From the NCBI RefSeq assembly GCF_009002475.1, contig NZ_AP019860.1:4402001-4466000 (forward strand): a stretch of 64,000 nt of DNA. Reading direction: 5' to 3'. Shown in pieces: positions 1 to 8,653 of the stretch. The notes beneath the pieces were generated by a model. The model was not told where the DNA came from. It saw only the letters and a list, made by a program, of their open reading frames with translations, and made no database searches. The DNA is from Candidatus Uabimicrobium amorphum (lineage in GTDB: Bacteria > Planctomycetota > Uabimicrobiia > Uabimicrobiales > Uabimicrobiaceae). The first letter of the stretch is position 1, and every line of letters starts with the position of its first letter. Made by a program: the position numbers and the translations under genes.

Positions 1-2
1 AA

Positions 3-668
3 TCTATATACAACACGCAATTAACGGTGATTGGTTTGACAGTTCCCGAGTTAAAAAAAATCAATAAGTCGTTTTCATTTTACGACAAGAAGCCACGAGA
101 AATCATGAAGATTTGGGACTATATATGGAATAAATCTAGCGTTTTTGATGTAAAAATACAGGCAATACTCTATTACGAAAAAAAAATGAATGAAATCAAC
201 TATGATGAGCATTGGTCTTTGTTTTCTTCATGGTTGGATGGGGTAGATAACTGGGAGCACTCTGATCGCTTATCACGTTTTTATTCACATTTGCTGGAAC
301 AGAATCCAAAGAAGGTATATCCTGTGTTAAAAGAGTGGAATAGCGCAAAAAATCCATGGTTTCGTCGGCAGTCTGTTGTTAGTTTGATATTTTATAGTAC
401 CTTGCGGCAAAAGGTAATCGCCAAAACGAAGATCTTCTCCTTGGTGAAGAAGTTGTTGAAGGATACAGACTATTATGTACAAAAAGGCGTTGGATGGACG
501 TTGCGCGAAGTGGGAAATGTATATCCAGAAGCAACCTTAGATTTTATGGAAAAAAATTTAAATGACATATCCTCCGTTGCTTTTTCGGCGGCGGTGGAGA
601 AAGTTTCGTCCCATGTGAAAGAAAAACTAAAAGAACAACGAAAAAATTTTAGGAAAAAATCGCGATGA
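3..668 (+). CDS. DNA alkylation repair protein (AlkD-like), 5'-partial
   Basis: AlkD-family HEAT-like repeat protein. Relatives are DNA glycosylases that remove alkylated bases. The helix motif NPWFRRQSVVSL and the later YVQKGVGWTLREVG segment are typical of the family, as is the opening GLTVPELKKI (usually G-hK-xP-LRKI). The frame stays open to the window edge and the family start lies upstream of this motif, so the GTG at 27 is probably internal and the true start is outside the window. The C-terminal end is Lys/Arg-rich. The stop overlaps the next start (ATGA at 665), so the gene is probably co-translated with cysQ. Catalytic residues were not assigned individually, so AlkC/AlkD subfamily placement is open. 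Confidence 0.8.
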   Translation, partial: SIYNTQLTVIGLTVPELKKINKSFSFYDKKPREIMKIWDYIWNKSSVFDVKIQAILYYEKKMNEINYDEHWSLFSSWLDGVDNWEHSDRLSRFYSHLLEQNPKKVYPVLKEWNSAKNPWFRRQSVVSLIFYSTLRQKVIAKTKIFSLVKKLLKDTDYYVQKGVGWTLREVGNVYPEATLDFMEKNLNDISSVAFSAAVEKVSSHVKEKLKEQRKNFRKKSR

Positions 669-1450
669 GTTCAGTAGATATAGAGTTGATAAAAAAAATT
701 GCAATTGGTGCTGCACAACAAATTTTGAAAGTGTACAATAGTGAAGACTTTGCTGTCGAAACAAAAGAAGATAGTAGCCCTTTGACAAAAGCCGACCGCT
801 TATCAAATGATTATATTGTGAAAGAATTGCAAGAGAACTACGCTGACATACCAATTGTGAGTGAAGAAAATGAAGCCGTCGATTATGAAGTACGCAAAAA
901 ATATACGCGATTTTGGTTAGTCGATCCACTAGATGGTACAAAAGAGTTCGTCAAAAAAAATGGCGAATTTACGGTCAATATTGCTTTGATTGAGCAAGGT
1001 TCGCCCATATTGGGAGTTATACATATTCCCGTTTCGGGAAAGACGTATTGGGCACAGTTAAACGAAGGCGCTTATTGTGAGGGAGAAGATGGGGTTCAAA
1101 AACTGTGCTGTGAAGAATTTAAAATGAGCGATGAAAACTTAAGTGTTGTTTGTTCGCGGTCAAACTTAAACGAAGAAACAAAAGAGTATATTGCAAAATT
1201 AAACAATCCGCAGACCTTGGCAAAGGGATCCTCTCTGAAGTTTATGCTTTTGGCCGAAGGGGAAGCTCATCTCTATCCTCGTCTGTCACCTGTGATGGAA
1301 TGGGATATTGCGGCAGCGGATATCATACTTCGCGAAGCAGGTGGGCGAACGGTTTGCGTTTCCAATAATCAGGACATTGTGTATAATAACGGTCAAGATA
1401 TGAGGATTCCTTCGTTTATCGCTTATGCGAAAAAAATGATTAATCCGTAG
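665..1450 (+). CDS. cysQ: 3'(2'),5'-bisphosphate nucleotidase CysQ
   Basis: Mg-dependent phosphatase of the inositol monophosphatase superfamily. CysQ hydrolyses 3'-phosphoadenosine 5'-phosphate, a by-product of sulfate assimilation. The superfamily metal-site motifs are present: KADRLSN, SEE (about residue 66), DPLDGTKEF (about residues 86-94) and WDIAAADIILREAGG near the C-terminus. The length of 261 residues is normal. The start overlaps the stop of the upstream repair gene by ATGA. A strong hairpin terminator follows at about 1548. Activity on inositol phosphates cannot be excluded from sequence, but the TKEF form of the metal motif favours CysQ. Confidence 0.88.
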   Translation: MSSVDIELIKKIAIGAAQQILKVYNSEDFAVETKEDSSPLTKADRLSNDYIVKELQENYADIPIVSEENEAVDYEVRKKYTRFWLVDPLDGTKEFVKKNGEFTVNIALIEQGSPILGVIHIPVSGKTYWAQLNEGAYCEGEDGVQKLCCEEFKMSDENLSVVCSRSNLNEETKEYIAKLNNPQTLAKGSSLKFMLLAEGEAHLYPRLSPVMEWDIAAADIILREAGGRTVCVSNNQDIVYNNGQDMRIPSFIAYAKKMINP

Positions 1451-1547
1451 TTAAACCGTATTAGAAACTTGCATTTTTACGTACATTATTGTATGATTAA
1501 GTGGTCACAAAATTTGACCTAAATTGTATTAGTTTTATAGAGCTTAT

Positions 1548-1577
1548 TAGGCGGCGTAGTGCCGCCTAGTTTATTTT
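1548..1577 (+). terminator. Rho-independent terminator after cysQ
   Basis: Stem AGGCGGC / GCCGCCT (1549-1555 with 1561-1567), extended by a T-A pair, with loop GTAGT, followed by the T-rich run gtttatttta. It lies about 98 bp after the cysQ stop and just before the topoisomerase operon. Confidence 0.75.
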
Positions 1578-1631
1578 ACGCTGGTTCTACCAAAACGTTA
1601 GAATCGTTTTTATTTAATGGAATGTGGTATT

Positions 1632-3476
1632 ATGGAAGTCAAATATACAGAAGAGAATATTCGTTCCTTAGACTGGCGCGAACACATTCGCATGCGTCCA
1701 GGAATGTACATTGGCAAATTAGGAAGTGGTTCTTCCCCCGATGATGGTATATATGTCCTAGTAAAAGAAGTGATAGACAACTGTATTGACGAATACATGA
1801 TGGGACACGGAACCAAGATTGAAGTAACTATTTCCGATGAAAAAGTCATTGTGCGCGATTATGGGCGTGGAATTCCTCTAGGAAAAGTCGTCGATTGCGT
1901 GGCCAAAATAAACACAGGTGGGAAATACGACTCAAAAGCGTTTCAAAAATCCGTAGGACTGAATGGAGTGGGAACAAAAGCGGTCAATGCGCTATCTAGC
2001 TACTTTTGTGTGCGTTCTATTCGCGACGGTAAGGAAAAAATGGCGGAATTTCACCGCGGTCAACTCATTAGCGACCCTCCGAAAACCAAAACAACGGAAG
2101 CGAATGGTACACAAATCACCTTCATCCCTGATAACGAAATATTCAAAAACTTTCGTTTTATTCCCGAGCATCTCGATGGACTGCTATGGAATTACGCGTA
2201 TTTAAACGCAGGATTAAGCATTTTATTCAATGGTGAAAAATATCATTCGAAAAAAGGTTTATTTGATTTATTGACCAAAAAAACCGAGGTGGAAACCCAT
2301 CGTTACCCTATTATTCATTTGCAAGGTGATGATATCGAAATCGCCATGACACACGGTAGTCATTACGGAGAACAATATTATACTTTTGTCAACGGCCAGT
2401 ATACGACACAAGGGGGAACACATCTGTCGGCGTTTCGCGAGGCATTGTTGAAGACAGTGCGCGACTTTTACAAAAAAGATTTTGATCCTTCTGATGTGCG
2501 TCAAGCAATTACAGCAGCGGTAAGTATACGTGTTCAAGATCCGGTATTTGAATCACAAACAAAAACAAAACTTGGTTCTTTGACAATTGCCCCGAAGGGC
2601 GCGAGTATACGTGTTTTTGTTAACGATTTCCTGAAGAAAAGACTTGATGACTATCTGCACAAAAATAAAGAAACAGCAGATAGTTTATTGAAAAGAATCA
2701 TGCAGTCAGAGCGTGAACGAAAGGAAATGGCGGGTATTCGCAAACTGGCAAATCAAAGAGCAAAAAAAGCCAACTTGCATAATAAAAAACTACGCGATTG
2801 TAAGGTGCATTTAAATAACCGCCGTGGAGACAGGCGTTACGACACCACCATTTTCATCACCGAGGGGGATTCGGCGAGTGGTTCGATTACCAAAGCGCGT
2901 GATATTCAAACTCAGGCAGTTTTCAGTTTGCGTGGGAAGCCTCTCAATTGCTACAATTTGACCAAAAAAATTGTATACCAAAACGAAGAGTTTAACTTGT
3001 TGCAACATGCACTTAATATTGAAGAGAGCATTGAAGATTTGCGTTACAACAACGTGGTGATTGCCACAGATGCTGATGTCGATGGTATGCACATTCGTCT
3101 TCTCATACTCACTTTTTTTCTGCAATTTTTTCCAGAATTGGTACGCAATGGTCACTTGTATATTCTGCAAACACCTTTGTTTCGCGTACGCAACAAAAAG
3201 CAAACCATTTACTGCTATAGTGAAAGTGAAAAACAACAAGCGCTTAAAAAACTCGGGAAGCAATCTGAAATTACGCGTTTCAAAGGTTTGGGAGAAATTT
3301 CACCCAATGAATTTTCGCGTTTTATCGGTGAAGATATGCGCTTAGAGCCTGTTATCTTAAACCACAATACTCCTGTTGACAAAACCCTTGACTACTATAT
3401 GGGGAAAAATACCCCGAATCGCCAGCGTTTTATTATCGATAACCTAAAAGTAGAAAAGGATGTGGCCAATGTCTAA
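1632..3476 (+). CDS. parE: Type IIA topoisomerase subunit B (ParE, Bacteroidetes-like)
   Basis: ATPase subunit of a topoisomerase IV/gyrase-type enzyme. The GHKL ATPase region contains MRPGMYIGKLG and KEVIDNCIDEY (ATP/Mg-binding Asn). It is followed by the transducer domain, the TOPRIM motif EGDSASGS and the metal motif DADVDGMHIR, with GKPLN between. At about 614 residues it lacks the E. coli GyrB insertion. The opening KYTEENIRSLDWREHIR resembles the second gyrB-like gene of Bacteroidetes. I prefer ATG 1632 over 1617 because it aligns with that family start and neither has a strong ribosome site. The 3' end overlaps parC by 8 bp, indicating translational coupling. Assignment to ParE over GyrB rests on family resemblance and the partner's sequence. 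Confidence 0.85.
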   Translation: MEVKYTEENIRSLDWREHIRMRPGMYIGKLGSGSSPDDGIYVLVKEVIDNCIDEYMMGHGTKIEVTISDEKVIVRDYGRGIPLGKVVDCVAKINTGGKYDSKAFQKSVGLNGVGTKAVNALSSYFCVRSIRDGKEKMAEFHRGQLISDPPKTKTTEANGTQITFIPDNEIFKNFRFIPEHLDGLLWNYAYLNAGLSILFNGEKYHSKKGLFDLLTKKTEVETHRYPIIHLQGDDIEIAMTHGSHYGEQYYTFVNGQYTTQGGTHLSAFREALLKTVRDFYKKDFDPSDVRQAITAAVSIRVQDPVFESQTKTKLGSLTIAPKGASIRVFVNDFLKKRLDDYLHKNKETADSLLKRIMQSERERKEMAGIRKLANQRAKKANLHNKKLRDCKVHLNNRRGDRRYDTTIFITEGDSASGSITKARDIQTQAVFSLRGKPLNCYNLTKKIVYQNEEFNLLQHALNIEESIEDLRYNNVVIATDADVDGMHIRLLILTFFLQFFPELVRNGHLYILQTPLFRVRNKKQTIYCYSESEKQQALKKLGKQSEITRFKGLGEISPNEFSRFIGEDMRLEPVILNHNTPVDKTLDYYMGKNTPNRQRFIIDNLKVEKDVANV

Positions 3477-6123
3477 TGAAAACGAACCAATACCTAATGA
3501 AGACGAAGCGAAAACAAATGAGAATGAGCCACAAAATGAGAGTGAGGCCCCACAAAATTTTATACCACCTAAATCGCATTTAGAGAATATGTACGAGAAT
3601 TGGTTTTTGGACTATGCTTCATATGTGATCTTAGAACGTGCGGTTCCTTCTCTTGAAGATGGTCTCAAGCCTGTACAAAGACGTATTCTACACTCAATGA
3701 ATGAAATTGACGATGGTCGCTATCATAAAGTGGCAAATATTATTGGGCACACCATGCAGTACCATCCTCATGGAGATGCTGCAATCAATGATGCGCTTGT
3801 AAATATTGGTCAGAAAACTCTTCTTGTTGATCCTCAAGGAAACTGGGGAGATACACGTACTGGAGATCCTGCGGCTGCCGCACGTTATATCGAAGCGCGT
3901 TTGACTCCTTTTGCCAAAGAAGTGATGTTTAACTCCAGTGTAACCTCATGGCAGGTTTCCTATGATGGACGACGTAAAGAGCCGATCAATCTTCCGGTGA
4001 AGTTTCCTTTACTTTTGGCACAAGGCGTTGAAGGGATTGCAGTAGGGCTGGCCACCAAAATTATGCCGCATAATTTTAATGAACTACTCGATGCGAGTTG
4101 CAATATTCTTCGCGGACAAAAAGTACAAATTTTTCCTGATTTTCCTCATGGAGGAAAAGCTGATTTTAGCAATTACAATGGTGGACAAAAAGGTGGAAAA
4201 ATTCGCGTACGTGCCGACATTGATGTTGTGGATCAAAGAACCTTGGCGATACGCAGTATCCCTTATGGAATTACCACATCTTCTTTGATTGATTCGATCG
4301 TTAAAGCCAATGACAACGGTAAAATTAAGATAAAAAAAATTATCGATAATACCGCACGAGAGTTGGAAATACTTGTCGAACTTCCTTCGGGCATTGCACC
4401 GCAGATTATGGTGGATGCTTTGTATGCTTTTACCAATTGCGAAGTTTCTATTTCCCCCAACTGCTGTATCATATACGAAGACAAGCCTCTATTTTTGAGT
4501 GTGGAAGATTTACTTGAAAAGTCGACAAACCACACGGTGCAAATTCTCAAGAAAGAACTACAGGTTTCTTTGAAAGAGTTGCAGAAAAAGTGGCACTTTG
4601 CGTCGTTAGAGAAATTCTTTATCGAGAAAAAGATATACCGCAAAATTGAAGAATGCGAAACCTGGGAAGAAGTAATTTCTTGTATTAAAAACGCTTTACA
4701 ACCATTTAGTGATCAGTTACATAAGCCGATTACCAATGATGATATTGTGAAACTCACCGAAATAAAAATAAAGCGTATATCAAAATTCAATCATACCAAA
4801 GCCGAAGAGCAAATTCGTAGTCTAGAAACCGAAATTGAAAAAATAGAGCGTCATTTACGCAATTTAAAAAATTACGCCATTCGTTACTTCCAGTCGTTGA
4901 AGAAAAAATACGGTAAAGGTCGCGAACGCAAGACGATTATGCAGAGTTTTAGCACGATTGAAGCGGCACAAGTGGCGGTGGCCAACCAAAAACTGTATGT
5001 AAATCGCAAAGACGGTTTTTTAGGGACGTCACTCAAAAAAGATGAGTTTGTTTGTGAATGCTCTGACATTGACGACATCATTGTGTTTTTGAAAAACGGT
5101 ATTTTTAAGGTAGTACGCATTACCGATAAGGTTTTTGTTGGTAAAGATATTATCCATATTGACGTGTGGAAAAAGAACGACGAACGTCGTGTCTATAACA
5201 TGGTGTATCGCGATGGTACCGGCGGGCGTATTTTAGCAAAACGCTTCAATGTAACGGCCATTACCCGCGACAAGGAATATGACCTTACTAAAGGAACCAA
5301 AGGCTCTCGCGTGTTGTATTTTACCGTGAATCCCAATGGCGAAACCGAAACGGTTACTTTGCATTTGCACCCCAAGGCAACAGCGCGCAATAAGACAATT
5401 GATTTTGAGTTCGAGGAATTGGCGGTAAAGGGTCGCAGTGCTAATGGAAATTTGGTGACAAAATATCCTGTCACCCGCGTGACGCAAAAGAGCCAAGGAA
5501 AATCGACTTTTGGACCGACAAAGCTGTGGTTTGATGAACCCATTGGTCAGGTAAACAACGAAGAACGTGGCGATTTTTTGGGAGAATTTTTGGCCGAAGA
5601 TCTACTACTTATTTTTTACAACAATGGCTGTGTCGAAATCTCTCCTTATCAACTAGACTTTCAGTACAAAGACGTATACTTAATCGAAAAATTTAACCCA
5701 GCAAACCCGCTTACAGTCATTCACCACGACGGAAACAAGAAGCAAATATTCGTGAAGCGTTTCAAGCTCGAAGAGGAACATTCTGGAAAACTACTGCAAA
5801 TCACCACCACTCATAGTGAATCGCGTTTACTGCACATATTTACACAGCCACATCCTTATGTACAGGTGAGTTATATGCGCAAGCGTCCACGTAAACTTGT
5901 AGATGAGGTGATTGACTTGGTGGAATTTATTGCCATTAAGGGATGGAAAGCCACAGGAAACCGTTTAAGTACATATCAATTACTGAAAATACAGCCTCTG
6001 GAGGAAGAACAGGGAAAACAGTTGTTAGCAAAAGAGCAGCAGCAGAAGTTGGAAGAGGAAGAAAAAGAGAAGGATAAGGACAAGGAACAGAATGAGTCTG
6101 ACGAACAGATGGCGATGTTCTAA
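3469..6123 (+). CDS. parC: Type IIA topoisomerase subunit A (ParC, Bacteroidetes-like)
   Basis: DNA breakage-rejoining subunit paired with the preceding ATPase. The winged-helix part has RAVPSLEDGLKPVQRRILHS and HTMQYHPHGDAAINDAL. The catalytic Tyr is in AAARYIEARLTPFA (about residue 140). The C-terminal third, from about residue 520, resembles the GyrA/ParC beta-pinwheel but has no clear GyrA-box. ATG 3469 is chosen because AAAAGG lies 9 bases upstream, while for ATG 3460 the same motif touches the start. The first 30 residues and the last 45 are very rich in Glu/Asn/Lys. The position matching E. coli GyrA Ser83 is Ala. A long hairpin terminator follows. Confidence 0.88.
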   Translation: MSNENEPIPNEDEAKTNENEPQNESEAPQNFIPPKSHLENMYENWFLDYASYVILERAVPSLEDGLKPVQRRILHSMNEIDDGRYHKVANIIGHTMQYHPHGDAAINDALVNIGQKTLLVDPQGNWGDTRTGDPAAAARYIEARLTPFAKEVMFNSSVTSWQVSYDGRRKEPINLPVKFPLLLAQGVEGIAVGLATKIMPHNFNELLDASCNILRGQKVQIFPDFPHGGKADFSNYNGGQKGGKIRVRADIDVVDQRTLAIRSIPYGITTSSLIDSIVKANDNGKIKIKKIIDNTARELEILVELPSGIAPQIMVDALYAFTNCEVSISPNCCIIYEDKPLFLSVEDLLEKSTNHTVQILKKELQVSLKELQKKWHFASLEKFFIEKKIYRKIEECETWEEVISCIKNALQPFSDQLHKPITNDDIVKLTEIKIKRISKFNHTKAEEQIRSLETEIEKIERHLRNLKNYAIRYFQSLKKKYGKGRERKTIMQSFSTIEAAQVAVANQKLYVNRKDGFLGTSLKKDEFVCECSDIDDIIVFLKNGIFKVVRITDKVFVGKDIIHIDVWKKNDERRVYNMVYRDGTGGRILAKRFNVTAITRDKEYDLTKGTKGSRVLYFTVNPNGETETVTLHLHPKATARNKTIDFEFEELAVKGRSANGNLVTKYPVTRVTQKSQGKSTFGPTKLWFDEPIGQVNNEERGDFLGEFLAEDLLLIFYNNGCVEISPYQLDFQYKDVYLIEKFNPANPLTVIHHDGNKKQIFVKRFKLEEEHSGKLLQITTTHSESRLLHIFTQPHPYVQVSYMRKRPRKLVDEVIDLVEFIAIKGWKATGNRLSTYQLLKIQPLEEEQGKQLLAKEQQQKLEEEEKEKDKDKEQNESDEQMAMF

Positions 6124-6130
6124 GGTTTGT

Positions 6131-6170
6131 ATTAAGTGATACTTGAAAAAGTATCACTTAATTTATTTGG
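6131..6170. terminator. Bidirectional terminator between parC and the delta-60 lipoprotein
   Basis: Perfect 14-bp stem (6131-6144 with 6149-6162) closed by a GAAA tetraloop, with T-rich sequence after it on the plus strand and an A/T-rich flank on the other side. It sits in the 54-bp gap between two convergent genes and can serve both. Confidence 0.85.
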
Positions 6171-6177
6171 TATAAAG

Positions 6178-7608
6178 TTAGTCGATCACGCGTATACCTA
6201 CGCCGTCAAATGTATTTTGACCATCTTCAACAGCTTGTCCTACTGCGACAACACGGTTAGAAGCGGGCTCAACAAAGCCTTCCTTGAAGTCTTCATTGAT
6301 GACGTCATCATCAAGTATACCTTCTGATTCAAAAGTGCTGACTATGTTACCTGCAGCGTCTAGAATAGTAACGAAGCCAAATACATCTCCACCAGCAGCA
6401 CCACCACCAACGACTACAATTTGTGTACCACGTAGAAAAACGTCTGTACCAAACTGGTTGTCGCCACCTACTTTAGGTTCAAATACTAGGTCTGCACCAC
6501 CGTTGAAAGCAGCGTCTATCGCACCACCAACATCCAATCTTCTGGTAAGGAAAGTGTCTGTAGTTGCTTGATCGCGACCTGCAATGATCACATTATTGGC
6601 TGCGTCTGTTACCACAGAAACAAAATCACTACCCGCTACTTCAATGATGCCATCAACTCCATCAAATGTAGCGTCGGCTGTACCATCGGCGTTTAATCTG
6701 AAAACTTGCGAACCTGCGGCACGAGCACCAACACCAATAAGTTTTCCATTACCGTCAACCGTTGCGTTTAGGCACGTGGAATTGTCGGCTCCACTAGAAA
6801 AGTTACTTACTACGGCACCTGTATTGTCGATGATTAAAATACCAGCTCTGAATGTAGCACCGTCAAAAGTACCTGAACGTCCAATGACGATATTACCACC
6901 ACTTAAAACAGCAGAGTTACCTTGGTCTTGTTGGTTTGCACCACCTTCTAGGTTAGCGAAAGCGGCAACGCCATTGACACCAAAAGTGTTGTCAACTGTA
7001 CCATCGGCATTTACTTGAACAGCAAGAACATCTTGGTTACCTGCTTGTGTACGAGTACCTACTACGGTAACTTTACCATCATCTTGCATTACAACACCGT
7101 TGACGACAATGTCACCGATGTTCGCGGCATCTGCGTCAATAGCAACTCTTCCGTCACCACCAAAAGTAACGTCTAAAACACCATTCACGTCTGTTACCGC
7201 AATCATTACCTTTGTAATTACTGTGTCAGTGATACCAGCATAGGCAATTTTGTTTTGTGCTGCGTTGAAATCAACTGCTTCAAGAATGTCGTCACCTGCA
7301 GCTCTAAAACGGTCGTTCGGTCTTCTTTGCAAATCATTAATACGGTTGGCAAAAAGTAGTTCACGACGTTGTTGTTCGTTGCGGTTTTGTGCCGCGATGT
7401 TTTGAGCATCTTGTTCAGGTTCTACAATTTCTTGACCTTGTGCTTCTACAAGTAATACTCCAGCATTACCGAAGTTGGCATCAATATTACCAACACCATT
7501 GTTGTTGTCATCATTGTTATCGCCGCCATCTCCACCGTCACAGCCGACTAAAATCAAAGCGGCCATCATTAGCATGATAGTGAAGAAGCGTAATTTAGTT
7601 GGAAACAT
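6178..7608 (-). CDS. Lipoprotein with delta-60 (DUF5122-type) repeats
   Basis: Predicted surface lipoprotein of unknown function. A signal sequence ends in the lipobox LVGC, followed by an Asp/Asn/Gly-rich spacer. The body has repeats of the form DxxFGxxGxxxx...VVxxDGKxxVVG (for example VLDVTFGGDGRVAI and TVDNTFGVNGVAAF). This is the delta-60 repeat pattern, thought to build beta-propellers. I choose ATG 7608, not 7620, because a GGAGGG ribosome site is positioned for it and overlaps the upstream ATG. The sequence is noticeably Ala/Gly/Asp-rich compared with its neighbours. The upstream leader contains GCGAGGTCA, also found before two other exported-protein genes here. Confidence 0.8.
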   Translation of the reverse strand: MFPTKLRFFTIMLMMAALILVGCDGGDGGDNNDDNNNGVGNIDANFGNAGVLLVEAQGQEIVEPEQDAQNIAAQNRNEQQRRELLFANRINDLQRRPNDRFRAAGDDILEAVDFNAAQNKIAYAGITDTVITKVMIAVTDVNGVLDVTFGGDGRVAIDADAANIGDIVVNGVVMQDDGKVTVVGTRTQAGNQDVLAVQVNADGTVDNTFGVNGVAAFANLEGGANQQDQGNSAVLSGGNIVIGRSGTFDGATFRAGILIIDNTGAVVSNFSSGADNSTCLNATVDGNGKLIGVGARAAGSQVFRLNADGTADATFDGVDGIIEVAGSDFVSVVTDAANNVIIAGRDQATTDTFLTRRLDVGGAIDAAFNGGADLVFEPKVGGDNQFGTDVFLRGTQIVVVGGGAAGGDVFGFVTILDAAGNIVSTFESEGILDDDVINEDFKEGFVEPASNRVVAVGQAVEDGQNTFDGVGIRVID

Positions 7609-7620
7609 GTTTCCCTCCAT

Positions 7621-8098
7621 AAACTTAATCTGACCTCGCGAGTTGCCAGATAGGAATTTATTTATGAATAAATAACGTTATTATTAGGACTCGTCATCAA
7701 TTAAATGGACTTTTGCTTCTGTGTTAAATTCCTAACCCATAACTCTTTACAATATGAAAGAAAAAATCTAAAACAAAAATATTGTTTTTTGATATTTTAT
7801 TTACAATTGTGGTTTTCGATTCACCAAAAATAACAATAAGTACCTTTGCATGTTGTGTGTCTGGTTGTTGCTTAATTGATGATATGTCTATAACACTATA
7901 GTGATTATATTTATGTTTATTATTCCGCAGTATAGCATTTTTTGTTATGCTAGTAAATATAAATGTATGGCATCCTCAAAGATTTTATACATATGAAAAA
8001 AACACAAACTATTTTATTGGTGTGACTTATATCAAATAGCGACGAAACATGGACGGGCTTCGGTAAATAATAGAATTCAAAAACTACTGGAGAAATTC
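7621..8098. other. 478-bp intergenic region with a MITE-like element
   Basis: Very AT-rich, with no convincing gene. It holds the 7686-7888 inverted-repeat element (listed separately) and a small hairpin TAGCAT/ATGCTA at 7933-7952. A good ribosome site (ggagaaattc) lies directly before the start at 8099. The region separates divergent genes, so promoters for both are expected, but no confident -35/-10 pair was identified. Confidence 0.6.
7686..7888. mobile_element. MITE-like element, degenerate (copy 1)
   Basis: The left end AGGACTCGTCATCAATTAA (7686-7704) and right end TTAATTGATGATATGTC (7872-7888) form an imperfect terminal inverted repeat. Both ends closely match the ends of a second element at 45782-45939. 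No coding capacity lies between them. No target-site duplication is obvious. This is likely an old non-autonomous transposon copy. Confidence 0.5.
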
Positions 8099-8488
8099 AT
8101 GGAAAAATCGCAAAGAGATTTATTGAAATGTTGTGCTGTCATTTGTGAAGGTGACGGTGTCGATCCGCGTAAGTATAAAAAACGCGATAAAAATAGTCGG
8201 CGTAAGAGAATACACCGCAAGAATAAGCAACTTTGTAGTCAAGTTGTGCAGGCAATTAATTTGGCATTTGCCGAAATTGATGGCGAGCTGGTGAGTTCTT
8301 TGTACGCAAAACAAGCGATCCCTGCACCAAATACGTCGCGGCTTTTGGTAACAATTGTGACGAATGGAAGCAATTCTATCGAGGCAGTGCAGCGTGAGCT
8401 AGCGCGTTTTAGTGGACGACTGCGCTATGAGATATCGACGGTGATCCACCGCAAGAAGGTACCAAGTCTGGCGTTCGCGATCGAATAA
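8099..8488 (+). CDS. RbfA-like ribosome-binding factor (divergent)
   Basis: Small basic protein of 129 residues. From residue about 40 the pattern RKNKQLCSQVVQAINLAFAE, a variable mid-strand region and a C-terminal RKKVPSLAFAIE resembles the KH-type fold of RbfA, which ends in (R)xVPxLxFxxD. RbfA helps mature the 16S rRNA 5' end in the 30S subunit. The N-terminal 40 residues (Lys/Arg-rich, with CCAVICEGDGVDPRKY) are not part of canonical RbfA. A good ribosome site (ctggag) precedes the ATG, and a strong terminator follows within 3 bp, so this is a monocistronic unit. The gene lacks the usual infB/truB neighbours, so the assignment is tentative. Confidence 0.5.
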   Translation: MEKSQRDLLKCCAVICEGDGVDPRKYKKRDKNSRRKRIHRKNKQLCSQVVQAINLAFAEIDGELVSSLYAKQAIPAPNTSRLLVTIVTNGSNSIEAVQRELARFSGRLRYEISTVIHRKKVPSLAFAIE

Positions 8489-8490
8489 CA

Positions 8491-8527
8491 AAAAAAGGCA
8501 TGTGTGTCAAACACATGCCTTTTTTTA
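8491..8527. terminator. Strong hairpin terminator after the RbfA-like gene
   Basis: A 15-bp perfect stem (8491-8505 with 8511-8525) with a GTCAA loop and a T-run on the plus strand. The A-run on the left also makes it usable from the opposite strand. Confidence 0.9.
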
Positions 8528-8547
8528 TACAACCATGGAAACAAGGT

Positions 8548-8590
8548 GGAAATGTAGGGGCGGAACTAGTGTCCGCCCGTTCCCTCAAAT
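8548..8590. repeat. REP-like palindromic repeat, copy 1
   Basis: 43-bp sequence with the core GGGCGGAACTAGTGTCCGCCC, a near-palindrome. It is flanked by conserved GGAAATGTA on the left and GTTCCCTCAAAT on the right. Two more copies are at 27729-27770 and 61924-61965. All lie between genes. Confidence 0.8.
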
Positions 8591-8653
8591 CAATACAGAT
8601 GTACTTTACAATGAACAAATCCACCTATGAGTTTATGAATCAACACACAAGGA

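Noticed and set aside
3469..6123. Ala at the ParC position matching GyrA Ser83, considered as quinolone resistance
   Set aside because: Ala at this site appears normal for the Bacteroidetes-like subfamily, so it is not evidence of selected resistance.
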